DNA from: Paenibacillus peoriae KCTC 3763 | GTDB lineage: Bacteria; Bacillota; Bacilli; Paenibacillales; Paenibacillaceae | Direction of reading: 5' to 3' | Assembly: GCF_000236805.1 (NCBI RefSeq) | Contig: NZ_AGFX01000021.1 | Location: 1-64,000 of the forward strand | Length of the DNA stretch: 64,000 nucleotides | Part shown: one piece after another, positions 35,145 to 44,642 of the stretch | How positions within the stretch are numbered: position 1 is the stretch's first letter | How the letters are laid out: each line of letters starts with the position of its first letter | Notes under the pieces: generated by a model | Databases searched by the model: none | What the model saw: only the letters and a program-made list of their open reading frames with translations | Told to the model about the DNA's origin: nothing | Program-made: the position numbers and the translations under genes

Positions 35145-35316
35145 GCGTTATATACTCTGGAAAAATTTGCGCATATATGCAGATAAGCTCACTGAAAATG
35201 ATTCATCAGGAATATAGTCTAACGCCTATGAAGCTGGTATATTTTAATGGATATAAGCGGGAACATACGTTCTGTTTTATGTCTTCTTATTGAAGGTCGT
35301 GGTATAATATGAACAG

Positions 35317-36261
35317 ATGGAGCTGATTCTATTGGTAGAAATGCTGGATCCCCGGAATGACTTTTTGTTTAAGCGCATTTTTGGAAGTGAGGAAAATCGT
35401 GATGTGCTTTTAACTTTCCTGAATCGTACTTTTGAGGAAGCGGGGAAACCTCCATTAACAGAAATTATACTTTTGAATCCGTATACGGATAAAGACGCAC
35501 CGCGTGATAAGCAGTCTATTTTAGATATTCGAGCCAGAACGTTGGAAGGTCAGCTTATTAATGTGGAGATGCAGCTTTTTAATAAATATGACATGGATAA
35601 GCGAACCTTATTTTATTGGAGCAAGCAGTATGCAGGACAATTATACGAAGGCCAATCTTACAAAATGCTGAGAAAGTGTGTAACAATCAACATTTTGAAT
35701 TACTCTTTCCTGCCGAACAGCCGGTATCATAATGTGTTTCATTTGACGGAGGACCGTACGGGCATTCCGTTTAGTGATGATATGGAGTTGCATTTTCTAG
35801 AGCTGCCCAAGCTGGATGAGCAAGTTGTCCCGGCTGGCAGCGGCGGTCTGGTCAACTGGCTTTTATTTTTAAAGGGAACTAATCCATCTCAATGGGAGGT
35901 GCTAGCCATGAATGAACCTGGTTTGAAAAAGGCGATGACTACGCTGGAGTTTCTAAGTCAGGATAAAGAGGCACGTTTACAGTATGAAGCCCGACAAAAG
36001 TACCTGCATGATGAGGCTTCTATGATTGAAGGCGCAAGGGAAGAAGGCTTGAAGCTGGGAAAGGCCGAGGGAAAGCTCGAAGGCAAAGCTGAGGGAATGG
36101 CTGAGGGTAAAGCTGAAGGTAAAGCTGAAGGTAAAGCTGAAGGAGAACGCCAAAAAGCTCTTGAAATTGCACGGAACATGCTGAATATGGGCCTTGAAAT
36201 CGAAGTGATTGTAAAAGCGTCTGGCCTATCCGAATCAGAAGTCTGCGCATTGAAGGCATAA
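35317..36261 (+). CDS. Rpn-family recombination-promoting nuclease / PD-(D/E)XK transposase-like protein
   Basis: The 314-residue protein starts with the family signature LDPRNDFLFKRIFG. A PD-(D/E)XK core follows with LDIRARTLEGQLINVEMQ (about 69-86), the D and E-x-Q being the metal ligands. Rpn proteins cut DNA and have been linked to recombination and anti-phage defence. The C-terminal linker is a low-complexity run of GKAEGKAEG units (about 247-278) before a final helical tail. The start could also be a TTG at 35332, better spaced from GGAG. It stands alone with its own terminator. Confidence 0.85.
   Translation: MELILLVEMLDPRNDFLFKRIFGSEENRDVLLTFLNRTFEEAGKPPLTEIILLNPYTDKDAPRDKQSILDIRARTLEGQLINVEMQLFNKYDMDKRTLFYWSKQYAGQLYEGQSYKMLRKCVTINILNYSFLPNSRYHNVFHLTEDRTGIPFSDDMELHFLELPKLDEQVVPAGSGGLVNWLLFLKGTNPSQWEVLAMNEPGLKKAMTTLEFLSQDKEARLQYEARQKYLHDEASMIEGAREEGLKLGKAEGKLEGKAEGMAEGKAEGKAEGKAEGERQKALEIARNMLNMGLEIEVIVKASGLSESEVCALKA
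36059..36144 (+). repeat. Low-complexity coding repeats (G-K-A-E) in the Rpn-like gene
   Basis: Repeated GGTAAAGCTGAA-like 12-base units, about seven in imperfect series, encode an alternating charged helix linker. Such repeats change length easily in this family. Confidence 0.85.
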
Positions 36262-36276
36262 AGTTAAAACATATAG

Positions 36277-36329
36277 AGACTGTAGTACAATCAGAAATAA
36301 ATGGAGCTGATGACTACAGTCTTTTTTTG
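36277..36329 (+). terminator. Intrinsic terminator after the Rpn-like gene
   Basis: AGACTGTAGT (36277-36286) pairs perfectly with ACTACAGTCT (36313-36322), followed by TTTTTTG. Confidence 0.85.
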
Positions 36330-36452
36330 TCGAATAAAGGTTGTTGAAGAACAAGATATATCTACGATATAGTGGACAAGCCTGGGTTAGAATGCGAGAA
36401 TAGATACATATATTTGAATGAGAATGACTCACGGGGAGGATGGGATATTGTG

Positions 36453-37454
36453 ATGCGTTTTGGCATTGTTGGAACTAACTGGATAACGGAAAGATTTATT
36501 CAAGCCGCGATGGAGACGGACGAATTTTCCCTGACCGCGGTATACTCACGAACAGAGGATAAAGGCAAAACTTTTGCTGCTCAATATAACAGCCAAGCAG
36601 AGGTTTTTACAGACCTGGCTCAAATGGCTGCCTGCGATCAGGTGGATGCCGTATATATTGCCAGTCCCAATTCCTTGCATGCGGAGCAGGCGATTGTGTG
36701 TATGAATCACGGAAAACATGTGCTCTGTGAGAAGCCGTTTGCTTCGAATGCAACAGAGGTGCAGAGCATGATCGAAGCCGCACGCAACAACAATGTTCTG
36801 TTGATGGAGGCCGTTAAATCCACGCTCATGCCCAACTTTAAAATCATAAAGGAGCATATGTATAAAATAGGCCGGGTTCGGCGTTATTTTGCAAGCTACT
36901 GTCAATACTCCTCACGCTTTGATGCCTTTAAGCAAGGAAACGTATTAAATGCCTTCAATCCGGCTTTCTCCAATGGTTCCTTGATGGATTTGGGAGTGTA
37001 TTGCTTATATCCCATGGTGACACTGTTCGGCAAACCGGATGAGGTTCGTGCAGTGGGTGTGCTCTTGTCCTCTGGCGTCGATGGCGAGGGCAGTATTGTG
37101 ATGCGATATCCTGATATGGATGCGGTCGTCATGCATTCGAAAATTTCCGATTCCTATCTGCCTGCTGAAATTCAAGGTGAGAATGGAACGATAGTGATCG
37201 ACAAAATCAGTCAGCCCTATGAGGTGAAAATCCATTATCGGGACGGCACCATAGAGGATTTAACGAAAGCTCAGACGCGTGAGCCGATGTATTATGAAAT
37301 TCAGGAGTTTATTGATCTGATCAAAATGGGGGAGCACAACAGTTCCATTAACTCATTGGAGTGTTCACTTGCAGTCGCTGAAGTGATGGAGGATGCAAGA
37401 CAGCAGATCGGCCTTCATTATGAAGCGGATTTGAAAAATACGTCTGCGCATTAG
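36453..37454 (+). CDS. Gfo/Idh/MocA-family oxidoreductase
   Basis: The 333-residue NAD(P)-dependent enzyme has an N-terminal Rossmann fold (FGIVGTNWITERF about 3-15), the family motif GKHVLCEKPFASNATEV (about 89-105), and a C-terminal alpha/beta substrate domain with GSLMDLGVYCLYPMV (about 172-186). It probably oxidises or reduces a sugar or inositol derivative. The start at 36453 follows GGGGAGG; an upstream extension to 36372 would add residues not part of the fold. No sugar-use genes lie beside it. Confidence 0.88.
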   Translation: MRFGIVGTNWITERFIQAAMETDEFSLTAVYSRTEDKGKTFAAQYNSQAEVFTDLAQMAACDQVDAVYIASPNSLHAEQAIVCMNHGKHVLCEKPFASNATEVQSMIEAARNNNVLLMEAVKSTLMPNFKIIKEHMYKIGRVRRYFASYCQYSSRFDAFKQGNVLNAFNPAFSNGSLMDLGVYCLYPMVTLFGKPDEVRAVGVLLSSGVDGEGSIVMRYPDMDAVVMHSKISDSYLPAEIQGENGTIVIDKISQPYEVKIHYRDGTIEDLTKAQTREPMYYEIQEFIDLIKMGEHNSSINSLECSLAVAEVMEDARQQIGLHYEADLKNTSAH

Positions 37455-37485
37455 TTTGTTAAAGGATCAATATCACACAAGCACA

Positions 37486-37532
37486 AAGGCTGCCGATTTT
37501 GCAATTTTGCAAATATACGGTTAGCCTTATTT
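37486..37532 (+). terminator. Terminator after the oxidoreductase gene
   Basis: AAGGCT-CCG pairs with CGG-AGCCTT, with TTTGCA/TGCAAA inside, followed by ATTTGGTTTG. Confidence 0.6.
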
Positions 37533-37666
37533 GGTTTGTAATACTTCCGCCCTGTTCGGGTGGTCCCAAAACGTACATAATGCAATTAACAAATTCAACG
37601 CTTAATGTTATCCACTCGATGAACCTAGTTTATATATAAAAATATCCCAAAATACAGGAGGATGAA

Positions 37667-38896
37667 ATGATGGCTTATCAAGAAATCAATGGAGTACGGG
37701 TATGGGGAGCCCCCGATGCAGGAGCGTTATCTCAAGCCCGCACCTGCGCGGAGAATGGTAAGGTGATTCAGGCGCTGCTGATGGCGGATCATCATAAAGG
37801 CTACAGTCAGCCTATCGGCGGTGTCATGGTATATGACGGACAAATTTCGCCTTCGGGTGTCGGGTATGATATCGGCTGCGGAAATAAGGCGGTAAGAACC
37901 AAGCTGTCTGCAGCAGATGTCGTACCGCGTATTTCGTCTATCATGGATGAAATTGCACGTCAGATTTCGTTTGGCGTAGGTCGTGTGAATGCGGTTCAGG
38001 TTGATCATGAGCTGTTCGATGATCCCGATTGGGCGGTATACGCGGCGATTGGGAAACAGGAGCATGACAAACTAAAGTCATTGGCGAGAGAACAGCTGGG
38101 CACTGTAGGGAGCGGTAATCATTTTGTTGATGTATTTGTGGAGGAAACGACAGGCCAGGTCTGGATTGCGAATCATTTTGGCAGCCGGGGCTTTGGACAC
38201 AAGACAGCGAGCGGATTTCTGAACCTGGACGCAGGGCGAGAGTTTCTCGGAAAAGCGCCGGGGGAACATATGGATCAGCCGCCAGTGCTACTGGATATGA
38301 ACAGTGAGCTGGGGGACATGTACTACCGGGCGATGCGGCTTGCCGGACGTTATGCTTATGCGGGGCGGGATTATGTTATAGATCAAGTGCTTGGCATTAT
38401 GGGCACCGAAGCGGAGTTTATCGTACATAACCATCATAATTATGCATGGAAAGAACTGCATGATGGACGTGACACCATTGTAGTCCGCAAAGGCGCTACC
38501 CCCTCAGCTCCCGGACAAATGGGCTTTATCGGAGGGAGCATGGGCGATATTTCGGTCATTGTGCGAGGAAAGGATACGGTAGAAAATCGGGATTCCTACT
38601 ATAGTACCGTTCATGGAGCTGGTCGTATTATGAGCCGTACCCAGGCAGCCGGTAAAATGAATTGGAAAACCCGAACACGCAGCGGTGGCCAAATTACAGA
38701 CCAGCAGATGAAGGAGGCTGTTCGGAGCTATGGTGTCGAGCTGCGTGGAGCGGGAACCGATGAAAGTCCGTTCGTCTACCGCAAGCTGCGCGAGGTATTG
38801 GATGCTCATTCCGAGACTGTGGAGGTTCTACATGAGCTGAAGCCTATTGGAGTATGTATGGCTGGAGCTAATGAGTTCGACCCATATAAGGACTAA
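37667..38896 (+). CDS. rtcB: RtcB-family RNA ligase
   Basis: RtcB joins RNA 2',3'-cyclic phosphate or 3'-phosphate ends to 5'-OH ends with GTP and Mn2+. The 409-residue length fits the shorter bacterial branch. Metal and guanylate motifs are all seen: YDIGCGNKAVRT (about 63-74), GSGNHFVDV (about 147-155), the HNHHNYAW block (about 248-255), KGATPSAPGQMGFIGGSMG, and HGAGRIMSRT, which carries the guanylylated His. AGGAGG precedes ATG. No RtcA or RtcR gene is next to it. Confidence 0.93.
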   Translation: MMAYQEINGVRVWGAPDAGALSQARTCAENGKVIQALLMADHHKGYSQPIGGVMVYDGQISPSGVGYDIGCGNKAVRTKLSAADVVPRISSIMDEIARQISFGVGRVNAVQVDHELFDDPDWAVYAAIGKQEHDKLKSLAREQLGTVGSGNHFVDVFVEETTGQVWIANHFGSRGFGHKTASGFLNLDAGREFLGKAPGEHMDQPPVLLDMNSELGDMYYRAMRLAGRYAYAGRDYVIDQVLGIMGTEAEFIVHNHHNYAWKELHDGRDTIVVRKGATPSAPGQMGFIGGSMGDISVIVRGKDTVENRDSYYSTVHGAGRIMSRTQAAGKMNWKTRTRSGGQITDQQMKEAVRSYGVELRGAGTDESPFVYRKLREVLDAHSETVEVLHELKPIGVCMAGANEFDPYKD

Positions 38897-38922
38897 TAAA
38901 ATAGCAAAATAGGCTGAATATA

Positions 38923-38968
38923 AAAGGTTATGCCCGGCAGAAGTGTTTATTCACCAGGCATAACCTTT
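38923..38968. terminator. Bidirectional terminator between rtcB and ydiB/aroE
   Basis: AAAGGTTATGCC (38923-38934) pairs perfectly with GGCATAACCTTT (38957-38968). Confidence 0.8.
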
Positions 38969-39023
38969 GGTATATATAATAGAAAGAATATATTAAATGC
39001 TATGCCTGCTAGTAGCTCTACGT

Positions 39024-39917
39024 TTATAGCTTGTCAGCAAAAAGCTGTTCTTTGATGTAAGAGACCGGCATTTCTTGGCCTGTCCACAGCTCGAAGGCCA
39101 ATGCGCCCTGCCACAGCATCATGCCCAAACCGTTAATGGCGGTTGCGCCTACGGATTCGGCCTGCTCCATCAGCTTGGATTTAGCCGGGCTGTATACTAC
39201 ATCGGTCACGATCAGGTCGGAACGAAGCATAGACACATCTTCAATCACACTTTTGCCTTCCAGTGGTTTCATGCCAACACCTGTACCGTTAGCGAAAATG
39301 TGACTTGTACGAATCTCTTTACGTAATTGTTCCTGGTCTTCCAGTGGATAAATATTCGCCTTGACCTGGGCGTGTTTCATATCTTCATTAATAATGCGAA
39401 CATTCTCTTCTGCCCGGGCAAAGAACTGATCGTCGCGGGCGAAAATTGAAATTTCAGCCAGGCCAGCCCGAGCGGCCTCAATGGCAATCGGAGTAGCAGC
39501 ACCGCCAGAGCCGACGAGTGTCATTTTTTTGCCTTTCAGATCAATCCCGTGTTCACGCAGGTTGCGAACGTAACCAGATCCGTCTGTACTGTAGCCTTTC
39601 AGTTTACCATCCGTATTTACGACGGTATTGACTGCTCCTGTAAATTTAGCGCTATCGTCCAGTTCATCCAGGTACTGAACAATGGCGGTTTTGTTAGGCA
39701 TAGATACGTTATAGCCACGTATATTCAGAGCACGCAGGCCGCGTACCACTTCTTCCAGCTGTTCATTCCCTACCTCAAAGGCCATATATGCATTGTTCAG
39801 TCCCAGTTTTTCAAACGCAAGGTTGTGCATAGCCGGAGACAAAGAGTGTCCGATAGGTGTAGCAAGTAGTCCGATAAGTTGTGTTCTTCCGTCAATACGT
39901 CCAGCATTTTTCATCAT
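39024..39917 (-). CDS. ydiB: Quinate/shikimate dehydrogenase (YdiB/AroE family)
   Basis: The 297-residue enzyme interconverts shikimate or quinate with the 3-dehydro form. Substrate-site residues are in TPIGHSLSPAMHN (about 20-32) and NVSMPNKTAIVQYLDEL (about 74-90), with the catalytic Lys of MPNK. The cofactor loop is GSGGAATP (about 137-144). The SMPNK and MLLWQGALAFELWTG features favour the YdiB subtype over biosynthetic AroE. It is 26 bp behind an MFS transporter gene and faces a type I AroD gene across a LysR regulator, which argues for use of external shikimate or quinate. Confidence 0.87.
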   Translation of the reverse strand: MMKNAGRIDGRTQLIGLLATPIGHSLSPAMHNLAFEKLGLNNAYMAFEVGNEQLEEVVRGLRALNIRGYNVSMPNKTAIVQYLDELDDSAKFTGAVNTVVNTDGKLKGYSTDGSGYVRNLREHGIDLKGKKMTLVGSGGAATPIAIEAARAGLAEISIFARDDQFFARAEENVRIINEDMKHAQVKANIYPLEDQEQLRKEIRTSHIFANGTGVGMKPLEGKSVIEDVSMLRSDLIVTDVVYSPAKSKLMEQAESVGATAINGLGMMLWQGALAFELWTGQEMPVSYIKEQLFADKL

Positions 39918-39943
39918 ATAAACCTCCAGGTTAATTGTGTAGT

Positions 39944-41134
39944 TTAATGAAACACTTTTTTATATCGATAAGCAACAAACATGGCCAGCAATATGCTGAC
40001 TACGGCAATCGCGATATCCAGAATGAATACCGAGGTAATCCCCAGACTTTTGGACATGCCCCCGGTAGCGAGTGGCATCAAGATGAATGCAAGACTGGCT
40101 GCAATGTTCACGAGAGAAGTCGTAGTCCCTTTGTTTTTGCGGAAAAATTCGGTCATAACAGTAAGAGCGATTTGGAATATGCCTGCGGTCGACAAGCCAA
40201 TTAAGAATGAACTGATTATAGTAGCGACAGGATTGTGCCATGTAATTAAAGCCAGCAAGGAGAGCAAGGCAATAAACGGATACACAATCATGACGGTAAC
40301 CGGTTTAATGAGCCTGCCAAGTGCCACGGCTAACAGAATAACGGAAACCAATGAACCTATACTATAGTAGCTCAGCAGTTTAATGGCGCTGGCCTTCTCC
40401 ATGCCCAGGGTCTCTTGACCAAAGGTAGGCAGCCATAGCTGCACGATCATGAACAATACAGTGGAAGTAAAACCGATAATGATCAGAGACAGACCCTCTT
40501 GCCAAAACTTTGGCTCACTGTGGAAAGTATCCACCGATTGTTCAGCGTTGGTTGTAGCCTTTTGTTCCTCCAATTTGTGATTTGGAAAGGCTGTCGTCGA
40601 CAAGAAGATACCGCTCAGAAGATAAATACCTGCCGGAATAAAAAAGGAGTAGCCATAGAACATATTGTGATCGATAAAGAATGCGATCATGAACGGAATA
40701 ACAATGGCACCGATAGAAACGGATGCTTTGACCAAGACGGTTGCAGATCCGGCTTTTTTTCCGAACCCTTCAATCAGTGCAGGATAAGTTCCCGCATCCA
40801 TCATGGAGTTACAAACCCCTGCGATAATGGCAAATACAAAGGCCACGGCATAGTTGGGTGCAAGGGGAATGCCGATCAAAAAAATTAAATACGCAAAGGA
40901 TGCAATAACAATGAGCGGTTTCCTTCCGTATTTGTCTGACATTTTTCCGGCTACCCCGAGCGCCAGCAGCTTACCGATCCCGATGGCCGACACCAGATAA
41001 CCGATGGCAGCCTTATCCGTGTTCAGTTGCACGGTCAGGAAGCTCATATTCGAGGAGAGAATAACATTGATCATACCTAGAAGAAAATAGTTGATGTAAA
41101 GCCCTGCTGCCATTCTGATATAAGGATTTTTCAT
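39944..41134 (-). CDS. MFS transporter, YdiM/YdiN-like (shikimate/quinate uptake candidate)
   Basis: The 396-residue protein has 12 membrane segments. The family loop KMSDKYGRKP lies between helices 2 and 3, and CNSMMDAGTYPALIEGFGKKAGSA between 4 and 5. The latter closely resembles E. coli YdiM/YdiN, which are also encoded beside ydiB and aroD. It is transcribed with ydiB and is a paralogue of the MFS gene at 42409. Substrate is inferred from context: shikimate, quinate or dehydro-forms. Confidence 0.85.
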   Translation of the reverse strand: MKNPYIRMAAGLYINYFLLGMINVILSSNMSFLTVQLNTDKAAIGYLVSAIGIGKLLALGVAGKMSDKYGRKPLIVIASFAYLIFLIGIPLAPNYAVAFVFAIIAGVCNSMMDAGTYPALIEGFGKKAGSATVLVKASVSIGAIVIPFMIAFFIDHNMFYGYSFFIPAGIYLLSGIFLSTTAFPNHKLEEQKATTNAEQSVDTFHSEPKFWQEGLSLIIIGFTSTVLFMIVQLWLPTFGQETLGMEKASAIKLLSYYSIGSLVSVILLAVALGRLIKPVTVMIVYPFIALLSLLALITWHNPVATIISSFLIGLSTAGIFQIALTVMTEFFRKNKGTTTSLVNIAASLAFILMPLATGGMSKSLGITSVFILDIAIAVVSILLAMFVAYRYKKVFH

Positions 41135-41248
41135 AAGGTGTAACTCCCAACTTAATTTTTAGATCAATGACCTAAGTAGGCATTGTCCGGCCGTGCTGCA
41201 GCAAACCTGAAATAAAGTGAAAATATTCACAATATTTCGATGACTCAA

Positions 41249-41288
41249 TTATGATATGCCTTTATTATATTAAGGGGTGGTATCATAA
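41249..41288. promoter_or_regulatory. Inverted repeat in the divergent LysR promoter region
   Basis: TTATGATA (41249-41256) and TATCATAA (41281-41288) are exact inverted copies 24 bp apart. They lie between the divergent MFS-ydiB operon and the LysR gene, a likely regulator binding region. Confidence 0.55.
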
Positions 41289-41367
41289 ATCCAATGCATA
41301 TTTCTATCATTTTCTATAGTTTAGGTCTATAATTTTAAATATAAATCAATGAGGGAGACTCCATGTT

Positions 41368-42279
41368 ATGAATCTGAAACACTTACAATATTTTCGTATA
41401 CTTGCAGAAATGGAGCATTTTACCCAGGCCGCTGTACGATTATGTATTACTCAGCCCAGTTTGAGCCATGCAATTTCAGAATTGGAAAAGGATTTGGGGG
41501 TTCATTTGTTTGAAAAGCAGGGCAGAAATGTTCGGCTGAACAAATACGGGCGTTTTTTTCTAAAGTATGTGGAGCATGCAATGGATGAATTGGAGAAGGG
41601 AGAGCATGACTTGCGGGAATTGGTGAGTCCAAGCCAGGGGACCATAGATTTGGCGTTTATCTACACGTTGGGCTCTCATTTCATTCCGACGATCATTCAA
41701 GCTTTCTCGGCTTTGGACGGGCGCCAAGATATATCCTTTTCCTTTCATCAAGGGAATACGAACGATATTATTCAAGGACTGAAGCAAGAGCACTATGATG
41801 TGGCATTCTGCTCTCACGTTGAAAATGAACCGGATGTGGAGTTCATTCCGTTGGCTCAGCAGGAGCTGGTCGTTATTGTTTCACCCGATCATCCGCTGGC
41901 TTCGCTGAATCAAATTGATTTGAAGGATACGGCGGCTTATCCGTTTATCTTTTTTAACAAAAAAAGCGGTATCCGGCCCATTATTGAGAATTTGTTTGCC
42001 AAAGTAAAGGTTACACCGCAAATCATTTGCGAGATCGAAGAGGATACGGCCATGGCGGGACTGGTGTCTGTCAATTACGGGATCGCAGTCATGCCCCGAA
42101 TTTCTTCGCTAGATTATTTTAACGTCAAAATATTGCCTATTGTAAATCCCGAATACGAGCGGTTTATCTATCTGGCGAGCATCAAAAATAGATATTTATC
42201 CCCGGCAGTCGTGGACTTTCGGAACTTTGCACTTAGCTATGGCGAGGAATTTTATCTGAAAACGCATCAGCGTGTCTAA
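41368..42279 (+). CDS. LysR-family regulator of the shikimate/quinate cluster
   Basis: The 303-residue protein has the winged helix-turn-helix (FTQAAVRLCITQPSLSHAIS about 17-36) and a two-lobed effector domain (about 90-295). It is placed between two transcription units of the same pathway: the divergent MFS-ydiB unit and the downstream MFS-aroD unit. The simplest reading is that it senses shikimate, quinate or a dehydro-intermediate and controls both. Confidence 0.88.
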   Translation: MNLKHLQYFRILAEMEHFTQAAVRLCITQPSLSHAISELEKDLGVHLFEKQGRNVRLNKYGRFFLKYVEHAMDELEKGEHDLRELVSPSQGTIDLAFIYTLGSHFIPTIIQAFSALDGRQDISFSFHQGNTNDIIQGLKQEHYDVAFCSHVENEPDVEFIPLAQQELVVIVSPDHPLASLNQIDLKDTAAYPFIFFNKKSGIRPIIENLFAKVKVTPQIICEIEEDTAMAGLVSVNYGIAVMPRISSLDYFNVKILPIVNPEYERFIYLASIKNRYLSPAVVDFRNFALSYGEEFYLKTHQRV

Positions 42280-42408
42280 GCTGTGCCCCGCAGTATTTTA
42301 GCTTGATAAATTTTAAAATGTGTTCTATACTTCATCATCAATACAGAAAATGTGAAATGATTCACATTAGTAATGCCACAAGACTTACTTACAAAAGCAG
42401 GTGAATTC

Positions 42409-43689
42409 ATGATGAAACGTTCTTTTTTTCCGGTGGCGACCGGCCTGTATGTAAACTATCTTCTGTTTGGTATGTTTAATATTATGCTGGCGTCACACAT
42501 GTCCTTTTTAACAGAGCATTTTCATACAGATCAGGCGGGCATCAGTCTTTTGGTTTCCGCGATGGGATTTGGCAGGCTGTTTACGCTGTACATATCTGGA
42601 GTGCTCTCTGACCGTTATGGTCGCAAGCCGTTTATTGTGGCCGCAGGGCTGCTGATGGCCGTTTTCCTGGTTGGTATACCGCTGAGCCCCAGCTTTGAAG
42701 TGGCGGTGGTGCTGGCTGTGCTGGCCGGTGTGGCGAATTCCTTGCTCGATTCGGGCACCTATCCGGCTCTGATCGAGGCGTTCCCGCAGTCCTCCGGTTC
42801 GGCTACAGTTTTGGTGAGAGGCTTTATATCCATTGGGGCGGCATTTTTACCGTTAATGATCATCTTTTTTATGAATCACGATATTTTTTACGGGTTCTCA
42901 TTCTTTGTACCGGCGCTCATATTTGGTCTGAATGCGATCTACCTGTTCAAAATGAAATTTCCAGACATGCGGGTTCAGTCACCAAAGGAGTCCATACGTG
43001 AAACTTCTGTATCTGGCGTTGAACAAACGGTAGAATTGGCGTCGCATGAGCGGAGTAGGCCACGGTTTTGGCAGGAAGGAATCAGCCTTATTTTACTCGG
43101 CTTTACAGGGCCGGCGTTGTTGTATATTGTGCAGTTATGGTTGCCTACTTTTGGACAGCAGTTTGTCGGTATGACCGAGTCAGAGTCTCTTAGACTACTA
43201 GTCTATTACAATGTCGGCTCACTGGTTTCCGTGTTTGTATTGGTGATTGTGTTAAGAAAGTGGATCAAGCCTGTTCACATTATTTTCATTTACCCATGTA
43301 TCTCCTTGTTGGCATTTGGAGCGCTTCTCCTGTTCAAATCACAGACAGCGGCTATTATTTGTTCAAGTGTTATCGGGTTTTCCATCTCGGGTGTGCTTCA
43401 GCTCACGTTATCTGTTATGAGTGAATTTTTTAGCGAACGAAAGGGGCAAATCACCGGGTTCGTTTACACTGCAACTTCTCTAGCGTATACGCTTATTCCA
43501 GTATTTACAGGCTTTCTTTTGAAGCATTCTCAAATATCCAGTGTTTTCATTTTGGCTATTATCGTAAATGTGGTGGGGATCGTGCTGGCGGTGTTTGTTA
43601 ATTTTCGGTACAATTCAGTCTTTCCAACAAGTCGCAAACTGTTCCCTAAAATCGTGCTTGACCCGGAGCAAGCTAACAACCGAGCCTAA
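42409..43689 (+). CDS. MFS transporter, YdiM/YdiN-like paralogue
   Basis: The 426-residue 12-helix transporter is a paralogue of the one at 39944. Both share GLYVNYLLFG-type starts, the DRYGRKP loop, NSLLDSGTYPALIEAF and the RFWQEG(I/L)SLI linker segment. Start ATG 42409 is preferred over 42373 because AGGTGA precedes it and the alignment with the paralogue begins there. It lies 130 bp after the LysR gene and 89 bp before aroD. Two related carriers may differ in substrate, for example quinate against shikimate. Confidence 0.85.
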   Translation: MMKRSFFPVATGLYVNYLLFGMFNIMLASHMSFLTEHFHTDQAGISLLVSAMGFGRLFTLYISGVLSDRYGRKPFIVAAGLLMAVFLVGIPLSPSFEVAVVLAVLAGVANSLLDSGTYPALIEAFPQSSGSATVLVRGFISIGAAFLPLMIIFFMNHDIFYGFSFFVPALIFGLNAIYLFKMKFPDMRVQSPKESIRETSVSGVEQTVELASHERSRPRFWQEGISLILLGFTGPALLYIVQLWLPTFGQQFVGMTESESLRLLVYYNVGSLVSVFVLVIVLRKWIKPVHIIFIYPCISLLAFGALLLFKSQTAAIICSSVIGFSISGVLQLTLSVMSEFFSERKGQITGFVYTATSLAYTLIPVFTGFLLKHSQISSVFILAIIVNVVGIVLAVFVNFRYNSVFPTSRKLFPKIVLDPEQANNRA

Positions 43690-43778
43690 TCATCTGCATG
43701 CTTATTCAGAATGCGTTACACTATAAAATATTGTAAAAATGTTCGGCTTAAAACTATGAATTGGGGAGAGGGATAGAA

Positions 43779-44543
43779 ATGGCGAAAATCGTAAAGGTAA
43801 AAGATGTATTGATCGGTGAAGGAGCGCCTAAAATCTGTGTTCCAATGGTGGGAGAAACGTTGGAGCAATTAAAGGAAGAGGCCGCCTATTTGCGCACACT
43901 CGACCTGGATATCGTGGAGTGGAGAGTTGATTTTTTTGAGCATGTGGAGAACCTGGAGCAAGTGAAGGCTGCCTTGAATGAAATTCGGTCTATTCTAGGA
44001 AATATTCCACTTGTCTTTACGTTTCGCAGTGCTCGCGAAGGCGGAGAAAAGGAGATCAGTGCGGCGAGTTATGTGGAGTTGAATCGCATGGTGGCCGAGA
44101 CGGGTCAAGTAGAACTCATTGATGTGGAGCTTTTCAATGAAGAAGCTGATGTGAAGACATTGGTAGAAGCTGCGCATCAGCATAAGGTGCATGTGATTAT
44201 ATCCAACCATGATTTCCAGAAGACGCCGCCAAAGGAGGAAATCGTATCCCGGTTGCGCAAGGCGCAGGAATTGGGAGGCGATCTGCCTAAAATAGCGGTC
44301 ATGCCAACCAATACAGCCGATGTGCTAACCTTGCTGGATGCAACGCGTACGATGGCAGAAGAGTATGCGGATCGGCCTATTATTACAATGTCGATGGCGG
44401 GAAAAGGCGTCGTGAGCCGTCTGACTGGAGAACTGTTTGGTTCGGCTCTGACCTTTGGAGCTGCCAAGAAAGCTTCTGCGCCTGGGCAGATTCCTGTCAC
44501 CGAACTGAGAGAAATATTGACGGTGCTGCATCGTCACAATTAG
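43779..44543 (+). CDS. aroD: 3-dehydroquinate dehydratase, type I
   Basis: AroD converts 3-dehydroquinate to 3-dehydroshikimate by a Schiff-base mechanism. The 254-residue class I enzyme shows EWRVDFFEHV (about 46-55), VFTFRSAREGGEKEIS, the His of NHDFQKTP (about 145-152) and the Lys region PKIAVMPTN (about 170-178), which forms the imine. ATG 43779 follows GGGGAGAGGG. Its place beside YdiB-type dehydrogenase and YdiM/N carriers repeats the E. coli ydiB-aroD neighbourhood and suggests a catabolic or salvage role. Confidence 0.92.
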   Translation: MAKIVKVKDVLIGEGAPKICVPMVGETLEQLKEEAAYLRTLDLDIVEWRVDFFEHVENLEQVKAALNEIRSILGNIPLVFTFRSAREGGEKEISAASYVELNRMVAETGQVELIDVELFNEEADVKTLVEAAHQHKVHVIISNHDFQKTPPKEEIVSRLRKAQELGGDLPKIAVMPTNTADVLTLLDATRTMAEEYADRPIITMSMAGKGVVSRLTGELFGSALTFGAAKKASAPGQIPVTELREILTVLHRHN

Positions 44544-44591
44544 AGGATGTACGGCATTACTGCTGATAAGCTTGAATCTGCAGTGAACAAA

Positions 44592-44636
44592 AAAAGGAAG
44601 GCCCTCATGCAGTGGCATGGTTGGGTCTTCCTTTTG
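44592..44636. terminator. Bidirectional terminator between aroD and aroK
   Basis: AAAAGGAAG-CCC-CATGC pairs with GCATG-GGG-CTTCCTTTT. Confidence 0.85.
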
Positions 44637-44642
44637 TAATTT

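Noticed and set aside
37667-38896. RtcB as part of an RtcA/RtcR-type operon
   Set aside because: Neighbours are an oxidoreductase and ydiB; no RtcA or sigma-54 activator is present.
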